Of a DNA stretch of 64,000 bases, positions 42,200-50,408 are shown one piece after another. The position numbers were made by a program, and so were the translations under genes. The notes under the pieces are model-generated. The model was given only the letters and a program-made list of their open reading frames with translations. It had not been told where the DNA came from and ran no database searches. The stretch is from Silvibacterium acidisoli (lineage in GTDB: Bacteria > Acidobacteriota > Terriglobia > Terriglobales > Acidobacteriaceae). Within the stretch, counting starts at the first letter, position 1. Each line of letters starts with the position of its first letter. The stretch covers positions 3,534,001 through 3,598,000 of the forward strand of contig CP085323.1 in NCBI GenBank assembly GCA_022870745.1, written 5' to 3'.

Positions 42200-44310
42200 G
42201 TGCTATTCAGACCGTCACTTCCGATCTATCCGCGCGGGCTCCGGGGCGCAGGCAGGGCCTGCTGAAGCTGGCCAAGGACCTGTCGCTGCCGATAGGCGCG
42301 ATCAGCGTCATCTTCGTGATGCTGGTTCCGGTTCCGGCCTTTCTCATGGACCTGCTGCTGGCCTGTTCGATGGCGGTGTCGGTGCTGGTCTTTCTAGCCG
42401 CTGTGCAGATACGGCGTGCCACCGACCTGTCCGTCTTTCCTTCGCTGTTGTTGCTGCTCACTCTCTTCCGGCTTTCCTTGAACATCGCTTCGAGCCGCCG
42501 CATTCTGCTGCATGGCAGCGAGGGAACCTCCGCTGCCGGCAGTGTCATCGAGGCATTCGGGCAGTTCGTCGTCGGCGGCAACTATGTTGTCGGCTTCGTG
42601 CTCTTTCTCGCGCTCATTGCCATTCAGTTTCTGGTGGTGAGCCACGGCGCGGTGCGCACGGCGGAGGTGACGGCGCGCTTCACGCTCGATGCGCTGCCCG
42701 GCAAACAGATGTCGATCGATGCCGACATGAACGCCGGGGCGATCGACGAAGCAACGGCCCGTAAGCGCAGGCAGGCGGTTGCGCAGGAGGCCGAGTTCTA
42801 CGGCGCGATGGACGGCGCGGCGCGCTTCAACCAGCGCGATTCGCTGGCGACCATCCTGATTACAGCGATCAACATCGTAGCCGGGCTGCTGATCGGCACG
42901 CTGCAGCAGGGCATCGCTCTTAGCGAGGCGGTGCGCACCTACACGATTCTTACCGTAGGTGACGGGCTGGTGACGATGATCCCGTCGCTTCTCGTCTCGG
43001 TCGCAGGCGGCATGGTGCTCACGCGCGCCTCGTCAGCCGGAGCGCTGACATCGGAGTTGGGTTCACAGCTGTTCCGGAGCGGCACGACGCTCTACGTGTG
43101 CTCTGGTGTGATGGCTGCGCTCTGCCTTGTTCCTGGGCTTCCGAAGCCGGCGTTTCTCTTGCTGGCTGCCGCACTGGCCTGGTTCGGCAGGTCTGTTGGG
43201 AATCGTCCCCTGGCCGAGGCGGCGGCGCCCGGCGCAGCCCGGGCTGCGGACAAGGCTCAGCCAGAAAATATGGCGGCATTGCTCAAGGTGGACGAGCTGA
43301 GCCTTGAGATCGGCTTCCAGCTGATTCCTCTGGTCGATGAAAAACAGGGAGGCCAGATGCTGGCGCGGGTGCGTGCGCTGCGCCGCCATCTTGCCGGCGA
43401 GCTGGGCTTCCTGATTCCTGCCGTGCATATTTCGGACAATCTGAAGCTGCGTCCTCGCGAATATGTCTTCTCGCTACGCGGACTCGAGATCGGACGCTGG
43501 CAGACGGAGGGCAACGGCGCGATGCTGGCGGTTGCCGCAGACGCAAAGCTTCGTCCGATCGCCGGCAAGGAGACCCGCGAGCCGGCCTTTGGCGTGGAAG
43601 CGCGATGGATAGCGCCCGCGCTCGAAGCCCAGGCGGTGGCCGCGGGCTATTCAGTGGTGGATACGGTGACGGCCATCAGCACGCATGTTGCGGAGATGAT
43701 CCGCCAGCATGCGCATGAGCTGCTGAGCCGGGCCGAGACGAAACGGCTGCTCGATTCGTTGAACGAGAGTCATCCCAAGCTGGTCGAAGAGCTGGTGCCG
43801 AAGCTGCTGACGCTCGGCGAGGTGCAGCGCGTACTGCAGGCCCTGTTGCGGGAGCAGATCTCGATCCGTGACCTGGGTTCGATCCTCGAGGCGCTGGTAG
43901 AGGCGGCAAATAACACCAAGAGCCTGCCGGTGCTGGTGGAGGCGGCGCGCCAGGCGCTGGGCCGCCGCATGGTGCAGCCGCTGCTCGATGCTTCCGGCAC
44001 GCTGCGCGTCGTGCTGCTCGATCCCGCGGTCGAGGAAGAGCTGGCAGCTATCTTCGCTCCGGAGAGCGCGGGACGTCTGCTGACCGATGGCAGATTGCAG
44101 ACGGTTCCGCTGTTGAAGCGGGTTCTTGATTCTGTGAAGCAGCTAATGGCGCCCGCTTCTTCAACGGCCCTTCCCGTGCTCCTTTGTCAGAGTCCGGCGC
44201 GCTATCACCTGCGCAGGTGGCTCGAACCTGTGTTGCCGCGCGTGATGGTGATGGCGCCGTCGGAGATTCCGCCGGATGTGAATCTTCGTTCGATGGGCGT
44301 GGTGCGGTAG
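42196..44310 (+). CDS. flhA: FlhA, flagellar export gate protein
   Basis: 704 residues. About eight membrane segments in the first ~330 residues, with the FHIPEP-family signature in the cytoplasmic loop (RFTLDALPGKQMSIDADMNA) and FYGAMDGAARF. The large cytoplasmic domain (~350-700) forms the nonameric docking ring for chaperone-substrate complexes. flhF and flhG, which follow flhA in many bacteria, are absent here; fliA comes next. Confidence 0.97.
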   Translation: MSAIQTVTSDLSARAPGRRQGLLKLAKDLSLPIGAISVIFVMLVPVPAFLMDLLLACSMAVSVLVFLAAVQIRRATDLSVFPSLLLLLTLFRLSLNIASSRRILLHGSEGTSAAGSVIEAFGQFVVGGNYVVGFVLFLALIAIQFLVVSHGAVRTAEVTARFTLDALPGKQMSIDADMNAGAIDEATARKRRQAVAQEAEFYGAMDGAARFNQRDSLATILITAINIVAGLLIGTLQQGIALSEAVRTYTILTVGDGLVTMIPSLLVSVAGGMVLTRASSAGALTSELGSQLFRSGTTLYVCSGVMAALCLVPGLPKPAFLLLAAALAWFGRSVGNRPLAEAAAPGAARAADKAQPENMAALLKVDELSLEIGFQLIPLVDEKQGGQMLARVRALRRHLAGELGFLIPAVHISDNLKLRPREYVFSLRGLEIGRWQTEGNGAMLAVAADAKLRPIAGKETREPAFGVEARWIAPALEAQAVAAGYSVVDTVTAISTHVAEMIRQHAHELLSRAETKRLLDSLNESHPKLVEELVPKLLTLGEVQRVLQALLREQISIRDLGSILEALVEAANNTKSLPVLVEAARQALGRRMVQPLLDASGTLRVVLLDPAVEEELAAIFAPESAGRLLTDGRLQTVPLLKRVLDSVKQLMAPASSTALPVLLCQSPARYHLRRWLEPVLPRVMVMAPSEIPPDVNLRSMGVVR

Positions 44311-44388
44311 GTGTGAGCCCGGAAGAATCGATGCGGCAGGCAGGCGGGGATACGACACGAGATGCAGGACATGTGTTTGGGAAGAGAA

Positions 44389-45228
44389 ATGCAGCCCGGC
44401 GCGGAGATGGGCACGAATGGCACCGACGCGGTGCCGCTAACGATACTGCATTCGGGCTTGCAAGGGGTTTCAGCCACGGTGGACAAAGAGACGCAGGCGG
44501 GAGGGATGACCAGCGAGCAGGAGCGTATGCTCGTCGAACACTTACCAACGGTCCGTTATCTGGCGCGAAAGATTCACGAGCGTCTTCCTCAGCATGTGGA
44601 GATGGACGACCTGGTGAGTGCCGGTGTGCTCGGCCTGATCGATGCTTTTCAGAAATTCGATCCCAATAAGAAGGTGCAGTTTCGCAGCTATGCGCAGTTC
44701 CGCATTCGCGGGGCGATTCTCGATAGCCTTCGTACTCTTGACTGGAGTCCGCGTGAGCTGCGCCGCAAGGGGCGCGCGCTCGAAGAGGCGATTCGCGCCC
44801 TTACAGTACGCCTGGGCCGGGCTCCTTCAGAGCCGGAGATCGCACTCGAAATGGGCATGGAGCTGGGCGAGTACCAGCAGCTGCTGGGTGAGCTGAAGGG
44901 CCTGGAGATCGGAACGTTGCATGTGGAGCGCAGCGAGGATTCCGGTGAGGAAGAGCTCGCCTACATACCGAACAGTCCCGAAGAAGATCCCCTCTTTCGT
45001 TGCCTGAAGAGCGAGATGCAGAGCCGTCTTGCGGCTGCGATCGATCAGCTTCCCGAGCGTGAGCGGCTGGTAATGACTCTCTACTACTACGAGGAGATGA
45101 CGATGAAGGAGATCGGTCTCACGCTCGGTGTAGTGGAGTCGCGTGTTTCGCAGATTCATGCCTCGGCGGTGCTGCATCTGCGCTCCGCGCTGGGTGCAAT
45201 GAAAAAACCTGCAAAGAAATCGGAGTAA
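44389..45228 (+). CDS. fliA: FliA, sigma-28 factor for late flagellar genes
   Basis: 279 residues from ATG 44389 (GGGAAG before it); ATG 44362 is possible too, and the conserved core begins only near 44520. Regions 2 (VRYLARKIHERLP, LVSAGVLGLIDAFQKFDP, VQFRSYAQFRIRGAILDSLR), 3 and 4 (LPERERLVMTLYYYEEMTMK, EIGLTLGVVESRVSQIHASA) are all clear. It should read the TAAA-N15-GCCGATAA promoters seen before flgM and cheY and be held by FlgM (53114). Confidence 0.95.
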   Translation: MQPGAEMGTNGTDAVPLTILHSGLQGVSATVDKETQAGGMTSEQERMLVEHLPTVRYLARKIHERLPQHVEMDDLVSAGVLGLIDAFQKFDPNKKVQFRSYAQFRIRGAILDSLRTLDWSPRELRRKGRALEEAIRALTVRLGRAPSEPEIALEMGMELGEYQQLLGELKGLEIGTLHVERSEDSGEEELAYIPNSPEEDPLFRCLKSEMQSRLAAAIDQLPERERLVMTLYYYEEMTMKEIGLTLGVVESRVSQIHASAVLHLRSALGAMKKPAKKSE

Positions 45229-45234
45229 GGATCT

Positions 45235-46170
45235 ATGGAAAAGACTCTCAAGCAGGATGAAATTGACGCTCTCTTTCAGGCGGCGCGTGCCAAGAAAACC
45301 GCTGCGTCGCCGGAGAAGCCTACGCCGGTGCAGTCTTACAGCTTCGCGCGCTCCGGGCAGATCAGCAACGAGCAGATGCGGGCCATCAGCCTGCTCAACG
45401 ATATCTTTGCCCGTAATCTCACGCACAATCTCGGCGCCTGGCTGCGCACCACCTTCCAGGTCAACCTGGTTTCGGCCGAGCAGATGCCCTTCAGTGAGTT
45501 CATGCTCCGTATCCCGGAACTCTCCTATGTCTGCTCTGTGCGCCTTGAGCCATTGCGGGCGCTTTCGGTGATGCAGATGGAGCTTGCGCCGGTGCCCTCG
45601 ATGATCGACCTGCTGCTCGGCGGCGAGGGGCAGACGCAAATGCCACGCGAGCTTACGGATATCGAGGAGTCGATCGTTTCGAGCGTGGTCGAGGTTATCT
45701 GCCGTGAGCTTAGCTCGGCGTGGCAGCCGGTGGGGCTGAGCTTTCACTTCGAGCAGCGCCAGATGCAGACGCAGATCGCGCGCCTGATGCCGGTTGCGGA
45801 GAAGACACTTTGCCTGAGTTTCGAGCTGCGCATGCCGGGTGCGAGCGGCCTGATGAACCTCGCCTTCCCGGCCGTGGTATCGAATACCGTGTTGCGCAGG
45901 CTGGTCGGTGACTGGACGCGCCAGCGCCGGCACGCTGTGGAGACAAGGGAGCGGATGCGGGAGCGCATCGGAAAAGCCGTGGTCGGAGCCGCTCTGCAGC
46001 TGCCTTCGAGAAGGCTGCCGGCGCGGACAATCGAGTCACTCCGGCCGGGCAGCATCCTGAAGCTGCCATTGGCCTCGCACCAGCTCTCGGAGTTCCAGGT
46101 TTCAGGCGTACCGCTCTTCCGCGCGACCCCCGTCAGCCGCGGTGAGTTTCGCGGTGCTCATCTTTCATAA
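45235..46170 (+). CDS. fliM: FliM, flagellar motor switch protein
   Basis: 311 residues. The N-terminal CheY-P-binding peptide is present (LKQDEIDALFQAA), followed by the CheC-like middle domain (ARNLTHNLGAWLRTTFQV, then IPELSYVCSVRLEPL and GSGxF-type region LLLGGEG) and a C-terminal SpoA domain (~240-305). FliM receives the chemotaxis signal and binds FliG and FliN. It starts seven bases after fliA. Confidence 0.95.
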   Translation: MEKTLKQDEIDALFQAARAKKTAASPEKPTPVQSYSFARSGQISNEQMRAISLLNDIFARNLTHNLGAWLRTTFQVNLVSAEQMPFSEFMLRIPELSYVCSVRLEPLRALSVMQMELAPVPSMIDLLLGGEGQTQMPRELTDIEESIVSSVVEVICRELSSAWQPVGLSFHFEQRQMQTQIARLMPVAEKTLCLSFELRMPGASGLMNLAFPAVVSNTVLRRLVGDWTRQRRHAVETRERMRERIGKAVVGAALQLPSRRLPARTIESLRPGSILKLPLASHQLSEFQVSGVPLFRATPVSRGEFRGAHLS

Positions 46171-46207
46171 ACATACCCGGTCCAACTGAACCATTTGAGG
46201 AGAAACG

Positions 46208-46942
46208 ATGAAGACACTTCTGGAACGATGGCTGGCCGGTGCTCCGGCCTTCTTCCGCTCCGAGTTGGGAGCGGCGACCACCCTCGCAGCCGGCGAGCGT
46301 ATGCCCTCTGCGGCTGCCCTCTGCTTTTCTCTGCGCGTGAGTGGCGCGATAGCAGGGCTTTTTACCGTAGCGGTGGACAGGGAAGGGCTGCGCAGGATAC
46401 TGACCGTGGCCGGTGTCACGCCGGATACGCCCGATGGGACTCGCGACGCCGAGCTATGGCGCGGGCTGCTTGAGCAGGCAGCCCGGACGATCTTTCCGGC
46501 AGGCAGTGAGATTGCCTTTATCGCGGTGGAAGAGAGGGCATGGCAACCGGGGCTTCCTGCCGCGGCCTATGAGCTCAGGCAGGGCGACGCGGCGATGGTC
46601 ATTGCGTTTGCCGAGCAGGCGAGGGAAGCGGTACATCCGGAAGCCGGCAGCAGTGCATCGTCGAAGTTCAGTCCGGCGGCCATCGACCTGCTGCTCGATG
46701 TCGAGCTCGAGGCTTCCCTGCGTTTCGGCTCGCGTGAGATGTCGCTCGACGAAGTGCTTGAGCTGGGCCCTGGCGACGTTGTCGAACTCGACCGGCATGT
46801 CTCTGACCCGGTCGATCTGCTGGTTGGCGACAAGATCGTTGCTCGCGGCGAGGTGGTGCTTGTCAACGGCAGCTTCGGGCTGAAGGTGCTCGAAGTAGCA
46901 GAGCCGAAGAAGGCCCTGGAGAGTATTCGATGCCTGTTCTAG
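46208..46942 (+). CDS. FliN/FliY-type motor switch protein (long copy)
   Basis: 244 residues with GAGGAG before the ATG. The C-terminal ~75 residues are a SpoA domain (LLLDVELEASLRFGSREMSL, DEVLELGPGDVVELDRHV, DPVDLLVGDKIVARGEVVL, GSFGLKVLEV). The first ~140 residues look like the CheC/CheX-type or FliM-like middle fold but lack the ExxN phosphatase motif. It is thus FliN enlarged in the manner of FliY and, placed next to fliM, is probably the main FliN of the C-ring. It overlaps the next start by 13 bases. Confidence 0.82.
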   Translation: MKTLLERWLAGAPAFFRSELGAATTLAAGERMPSAAALCFSLRVSGAIAGLFTVAVDREGLRRILTVAGVTPDTPDGTRDAELWRGLLEQAARTIFPAGSEIAFIAVEERAWQPGLPAAAYELRQGDAAMVIAFAEQAREAVHPEAGSSASSKFSPAAIDLLLDVELEASLRFGSREMSLDEVLELGPGDVVELDRHVSDPVDLLVGDKIVARGEVVLVNGSFGLKVLEVAEPKKALESIRCLF

Positions 46943-47820
46943 GGAGACGTTCCGAAGTGGAGAATGGCGGACGGGCTGCAGCGTGGCTACCGGTCTGCGC
47001 CAATGAAAGCTGTGCGAGCGGCTGGCTGCAGATGTGGCGCAACCGCCGCGCGCCGGTCATCGAGGGCGGCTGGGTATGCAGCCCGGCCTGTACCGAAGCG
47101 CGCATTGCAGGACTGCTGAAGCGCGAGCGGCAGCAGCAGGGCGATCTGCCTGCGCTGCACCGTCATCGCGTACCCCTTGGCCTGGTTCTGCTCGCCGAAG
47201 GGTGGATCACCCGCGAAGATCTGCGGGCGGCCCTGGAAGCACAGCGGGGCGGCAGTACCGAGCGTATTGGCGCCTGGCTGGTGAATCACGCGGGGCTGGA
47301 AGAGCATCGCGTGACGCAGGCGTTGAGCATCCAGTGGAACTGCCCTGTCTTTACCGCGACAAGTATCCCCGGCGCCCCTCCGCTGCCCGTGGTTCCGCGG
47401 CTGTTTATCGACAGCTTTGGCTGCTTCCCGCTGCGTCTTTCGTCCGTATCCTCGAAGCTCTATCTGGCCTTCGAGGATCGCATCGATCACAGCCTGGCGC
47501 TGGCTATCGAACGTATGACTTCCTTAAAGGTGGAAGCTGGCCTGATGAGCAGCTCTCTCTTTTTGCCGGCGCAGCAGCAGGCGCTGAAAGCGCGCTTCCC
47601 CCGCACCCGCATCCTGGAAGCGGCCTCAATCGAGGCTCTGGCGCGCTCTCTCGGCCGCCTGGTCGAGCGGGAAAAACCGGCAGAGATGCGCATTGTCCGG
47701 CTGCACGATCTGTACTGGGTCCGTTTCTGGAAGAGCCATCCCGGTGAAGAAGACGGTCGACCGCAATTGAAAAACGACGGTTGGGAAGACGTTATCTGTT
47801 CTCTCGGCAGCTTCTCCTAG
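46930..47820 (+). CDS. MshEN-domain protein with zinc-knuckle, candidate c-di-GMP receptor
   Basis: 296 residues. Cys23, Cys28, Cys50 and Cys54 form a CX4C-X21-CX3C zinc-knuckle-like motif. Residues 82-105 (PLGLVLLAEGWITREDL...Q) and 112-135 (RIGAWLVNHAGLEEHRV...Q) are two tandem 24-residue units of the MshEN pattern R/L-G-x-x-L-x-x-x-G-x-x-x-x-x-x-L-x-x-x-L-x-x-Q, known from type II/IV secretion ATPases as a c-di-GMP site. The first unit has Pro where Arg is usual. No ATPase domain follows; the remaining ~150 residues are GspE-N-like but unassigned. Its place between fliN/Y and cheY suggests control of flagellar function by c-di-GMP. Confidence 0.65.
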   Translation: MPVLGRRSEVENGGRAAAWLPVCANESCASGWLQMWRNRRAPVIEGGWVCSPACTEARIAGLLKRERQQQGDLPALHRHRVPLGLVLLAEGWITREDLRAALEAQRGGSTERIGAWLVNHAGLEEHRVTQALSIQWNCPVFTATSIPGAPPLPVVPRLFIDSFGCFPLRLSSVSSKLYLAFEDRIDHSLALAIERMTSLKVEAGLMSSSLFLPAQQQALKARFPRTRILEAASIEALARSLGRLVEREKPAEMRIVRLHDLYWVRFWKSHPGEEDGRPQLKNDGWEDVICSLGSFS

Positions 47821-47844
47821 AGTTTCTCGCCGCGGGGTCGATAA
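47818..47844 (+). promoter_or_regulatory. sigma-28 promoter before cheY
   Basis: TAGAGTTT-N11-GTCGATAA differs from the enteric FliA consensus TAAAGTTT-N11-GCCGATAA at one base in each element, with exact spacing. The -35 overlaps the stop codon of the preceding gene, and the cheY ATG lies 20 bases downstream of the -10. Confidence 0.7.
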
Positions 47845-47864
47845 GAGCATTACGTGAGGATTGC

Positions 47865-48248
47865 ATGAGTGATATTTCTGCACTGATTGTGGACGACTCT
47901 TCGGTGATGCGGAAGATCGTGGAGCGCGCGCTTCGCCAGGCTGGTCTTTCGCTGGTGAACGTGCATGAGGCGGCAAGCGGCGTCGATGCGCTGGAAATTC
48001 TGCGCCGGGAAAAGGTGGAGTTGATCCTTTCTGACATCAACATGCCCAATATGGACGGCCTGGAGTTCCTGCGCCAGCTTCGATCCGAAGATCTCGCCCC
48101 CGAGGTGCCGGTCGTGATGATTACAACCGAAAGCAGTGAGGAGCATGTAAAGGAAGCGATCCTGGCGGGTGCGCAAGGGTATATCCGTAAGCCATTTACG
48201 CCGGAGCAGGTTAAGGAACGTGTGCTGCCGCTGCTTGGCGCAGTCTAA
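47865..48248 (+). CDS. cheY: CheY-like chemotaxis response regulator
   Basis: 127 residues from ATG 47865 (GAGGA before it), a lone receiver domain. Asp10 and Asp11 (LIVDDSSVM), phosphoacceptor Asp57 (LILSDINMPNMDG), Thr in VVMITTES and Lys in YIRKPF are all present, so it is fully functional in phosphotransfer. Phosphorylated, it would bind the FliM N-terminus. It pairs with the CheX-like phosphatase gene that follows; the kinase CheA is not in the window. Confidence 0.93.
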   Translation: MSDISALIVDDSSVMRKIVERALRQAGLSLVNVHEAASGVDALEILRREKVELILSDINMPNMDGLEFLRQLRSEDLAPEVPVVMITTESSEEHVKEAILAGAQGYIRKPFTPEQVKERVLPLLGAV

Positions 48249-48283
48249 CCGTTCCACAATTTCTGATTTTGGGAGAAGAAAAG

Positions 48284-48769
48284 ATGGCCTCATTGACGAC
48301 TGGAGCGGCCGAATTCGGCGCCTATGCCGAATATCTGGACGCGGCCGTGGACGAAGTCTTCAGCATGATGATGGGTGAGCCCTGCACGCCTGTGAATGAA
48401 AGTCCGATGGAAGAGCGGGAGACGATCTCGGCGGTCATTGGTCTGGCGGGCGCGATGAGTGGCACCTGCGTGCTGCGCGTGGGAGAGCAGGTAGCAATGG
48501 CGATGGCATCGACCCTTTCCGGGGTTACTGTGGAGACCATTGACGACACGGTGAAGGATGCTCTCGGTGAGATCAGCAATATGGTGGCGGGCGCGTGGAA
48601 GGGCCGGCAGCCACTGCTTGCCTCCGGCTGTATGCTCTCCACGCCGACCGTGGTCAGCGGAACCCATTACCAGTTGCACATTCAGAAGCCCGAGTTCCGC
48701 ATCGAGCGCTACTATCGCTTTTCGGAGTGCTCGTTCGGTATCAGCCTGACGTGCGAATCCATGCAATGA
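48284..48769 (+). CDS. CheX-like CheY-P phosphatase
   Basis: 161 residues from ATG 48284, with GGGAGAAG upstream. The key phosphatase pattern E-x-x-N lies in DALGEISNMVAGAWKG; Glu and Asn are both kept, as needed for CheC/CheX/FliY-type dephosphorylation of CheY. Only one such helix is present, as in CheX. The preceding cheY is 35 bases away. It would shorten the lifetime of the CheY signal. Confidence 0.85.
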   Translation: MASLTTGAAEFGAYAEYLDAAVDEVFSMMMGEPCTPVNESPMEERETISAVIGLAGAMSGTCVLRVGEQVAMAMASTLSGVTVETIDDTVKDALGEISNMVAGAWKGRQPLLASGCMLSTPTVVSGTHYQLHIQKPEFRIERYYRFSECSFGISLTCESMQ

Positions 48770-48797
48770 GGATTTTCTAACCCGCATAGCCCCGTTC

Positions 48798-48813
48798 TGG
48801 CCCATCTCCTGCA
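48798..48813 (+). promoter_or_regulatory. sigma-54 promoter candidate upstream of flgF
   Basis: TGGCCCATCTCCTGCA has TGGC at -24, TGCA at -12 and GG-N10-GC spacing, and shares CTCCTGCA with the flgB site. The start would be near 48824, just before the AGGAGG (48829-48834) of flgF. It excludes the upstream ATG at 48813 as the start. Confidence 0.62.
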
Positions 48814-48842
48814 TGAACTTACTGCAGCAGGAGGTACGGCAG

Positions 48843-49577
48843 GTGGACAGCGGTTACTATGCGGCGTATTCCGGTTTGCTCGCGCGCACCGAAGCACTTG
48901 ATTCGGCAGCCAGCAATCTTTCCAATTCCGGCACAAAGGGCTTCCGCGCGGAGCGAGAGTATTTTCGCTCCGCCATCATGGGGCCCGACGCCCTCTCTTC
49001 GCAGCTCAATCGCACGGTCAACAATTTTGGTGTGCTCGGGGGCAATACTCTCGATCTCGGTCAGGGTGCCCTCGTGCCTACAGGTAATCCACTTGATGTG
49101 GCGATCGAAGGCGAGGGCTTCTTTGCGGTACGCGCGAAGAACGGGATTCGTTATACGCGCGATGGCCAGTTTCAACGGTCGATCGATGGAACGCTCATCA
49201 ATGAGCGTGGCGAAGCGGTGCTCAATGCGCAGAAGCTGCCGGTGCGCATTCCCTCCGGAGACACGGTCATCAGCTCGGAAGGCATCGTCTCGGTAGACGG
49301 AGCCATTGCCGGCAATCTCGGTCTCTTCAAGTTTGCTTCCGCAAATTCCATCGTCCCAGAGGGCACTAACCTCTATGCGCCGGTCGATGGCGCGGCTCCA
49401 TCTGTGGCCAAGGGTTCGCTGCATCAGGGCGCGCTTGAGGGCTCGAACCAGGACGCGATACAGGGAACATTGCAGCTCATTCTCGTACAGCGCCAGGCGG
49501 AGATGATGCAAAAAGCTCTCACCCTCTTCAGCAACGAGTTTGACAAAACGGCCAGCGAAGAGCTGCCCAAGGTTTAG
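48843..49577 (+). CDS. flgF: FlgF, flagellar proximal rod protein
   Basis: 244 residues from GTG 48843. This start is chosen over ATG 48813 because AGGAGG lies eight bases before it and the family N-terminus (MDSGYYAAYSGLLARTEALD) begins exactly there; ATG 48813 lies in the -12 box of the promoter candidate. Rod motifs ASNLSNSGTKGFRAE, GFFAVRAKNGIRYTRDGQF and the C-terminal ALEGSNQDAIQG are visible. Confidence 0.93.
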   Translation: MDSGYYAAYSGLLARTEALDSAASNLSNSGTKGFRAEREYFRSAIMGPDALSSQLNRTVNNFGVLGGNTLDLGQGALVPTGNPLDVAIEGEGFFAVRAKNGIRYTRDGQFQRSIDGTLINERGEAVLNAQKLPVRIPSGDTVISSEGIVSVDGAIAGNLGLFKFASANSIVPEGTNLYAPVDGAAPSVAKGSLHQGALEGSNQDAIQGTLQLILVQRQAEMMQKALTLFSNEFDKTASEELPKV

Positions 49578-49611
49578 CCCTTCCACCAGAAGACGATTTC
49601 AGGAGACCAGT

Positions 49612-50400
49612 ATGATCCGAGCCTTGTACACGGCTGCAAGCGGCATGAGCGCCCAGCAGATGAACCTCGACACGATTGCCAACAACCTCGCGAACTCTTC
49701 CACGGTCGGCTTTCGCCAGCGCGCGTTACAGTTCCAGGACATGATCTACCAGAACCTGGTGACACCGGGTGCCGGACAAAGCCAGCAAACGGTCTCTGCC
49801 GGACTGCAGATCGGCCTGGGAACCAAGTCCGCGGCGACCGAGTTGATCATGACGCAGGGCGACTCCAACCAGACCAACAATACCTACGATCTGGAGATCC
49901 AGGGAGCCGGTTTCTTTCAGGTACAGCGCCCCGACGGGACGCTGGCGTACACGCGTGCCGGAAACTTCTTTCTAAACAACCAGGGAACGATGGTCGATGC
50001 GCAGGGCGACCAGCTGGTGCCAAACATCACCATCCCGCCGACCGCGACCGCTGTCACGATCACGCAGTATGGCGTCGTCAATGCCACGATGCCCGGCCAG
50101 CAGAACCCGACGCAGCTTGGGCAGATTCAGCTGGCGAACTTCGCCAATCCCGGGGGCCTCGAGAGTATGGGCGGCAATCTCTACCAGTCGACGCTCTCAT
50201 CGGGCGACGCTGTGCTCGCCAATCCCGGCGGCACGGAAGGCATGGGTACCCTGCAGCAGGGATACCTTGAGAACTCGAATGTCGATGTGGTGGGGGCTTT
50301 TGTACAGATGGTGCTCGCGCAGCGGGCTTACGAAAGCAATTCGAAGGTCATTACCGCGGCCAACGACATGTACAGCGAAGTTAACAACATGGTGAAGTAA
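49612..50400 (+). CDS. flgG: FlgG, flagellar distal rod protein
   Basis: 262 residues from ATG 49612, with CAGGAG upstream, exactly the family length. N-terminus MIRALYTAASGMSAQQMNLD, then TIANNLANSSTVGFRQRALQ and the distal-rod specific segment QDMIYQNLVTPGAG. C-terminus LENSNVDVVGAFVQMVLAQR, then AYESNSKVITAANDMYSEVN. FlgG makes the distal rod through the P and L rings. Confidence 0.97.
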   Translation: MIRALYTAASGMSAQQMNLDTIANNLANSSTVGFRQRALQFQDMIYQNLVTPGAGQSQQTVSAGLQIGLGTKSAATELIMTQGDSNQTNNTYDLEIQGAGFFQVQRPDGTLAYTRAGNFFLNNQGTMVDAQGDQLVPNITIPPTATAVTITQYGVVNATMPGQQNPTQLGQIQLANFANPGGLESMGGNLYQSTLSSGDAVLANPGGTEGMGTLQQGYLENSNVDVVGAFVQMVLAQRAYESNSKVITAANDMYSEVNNMVK

Positions 50401-50408
50401 CCAACGTG

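Noticed and set aside
44321-44335. GG-N10-GC sequence before fliA, considered as a sigma-54 promoter
   Set aside because: The -12 reads ATGCG and the -24 CGGAA; with such a degenerate match in a GC-rich region chance is the best explanation.
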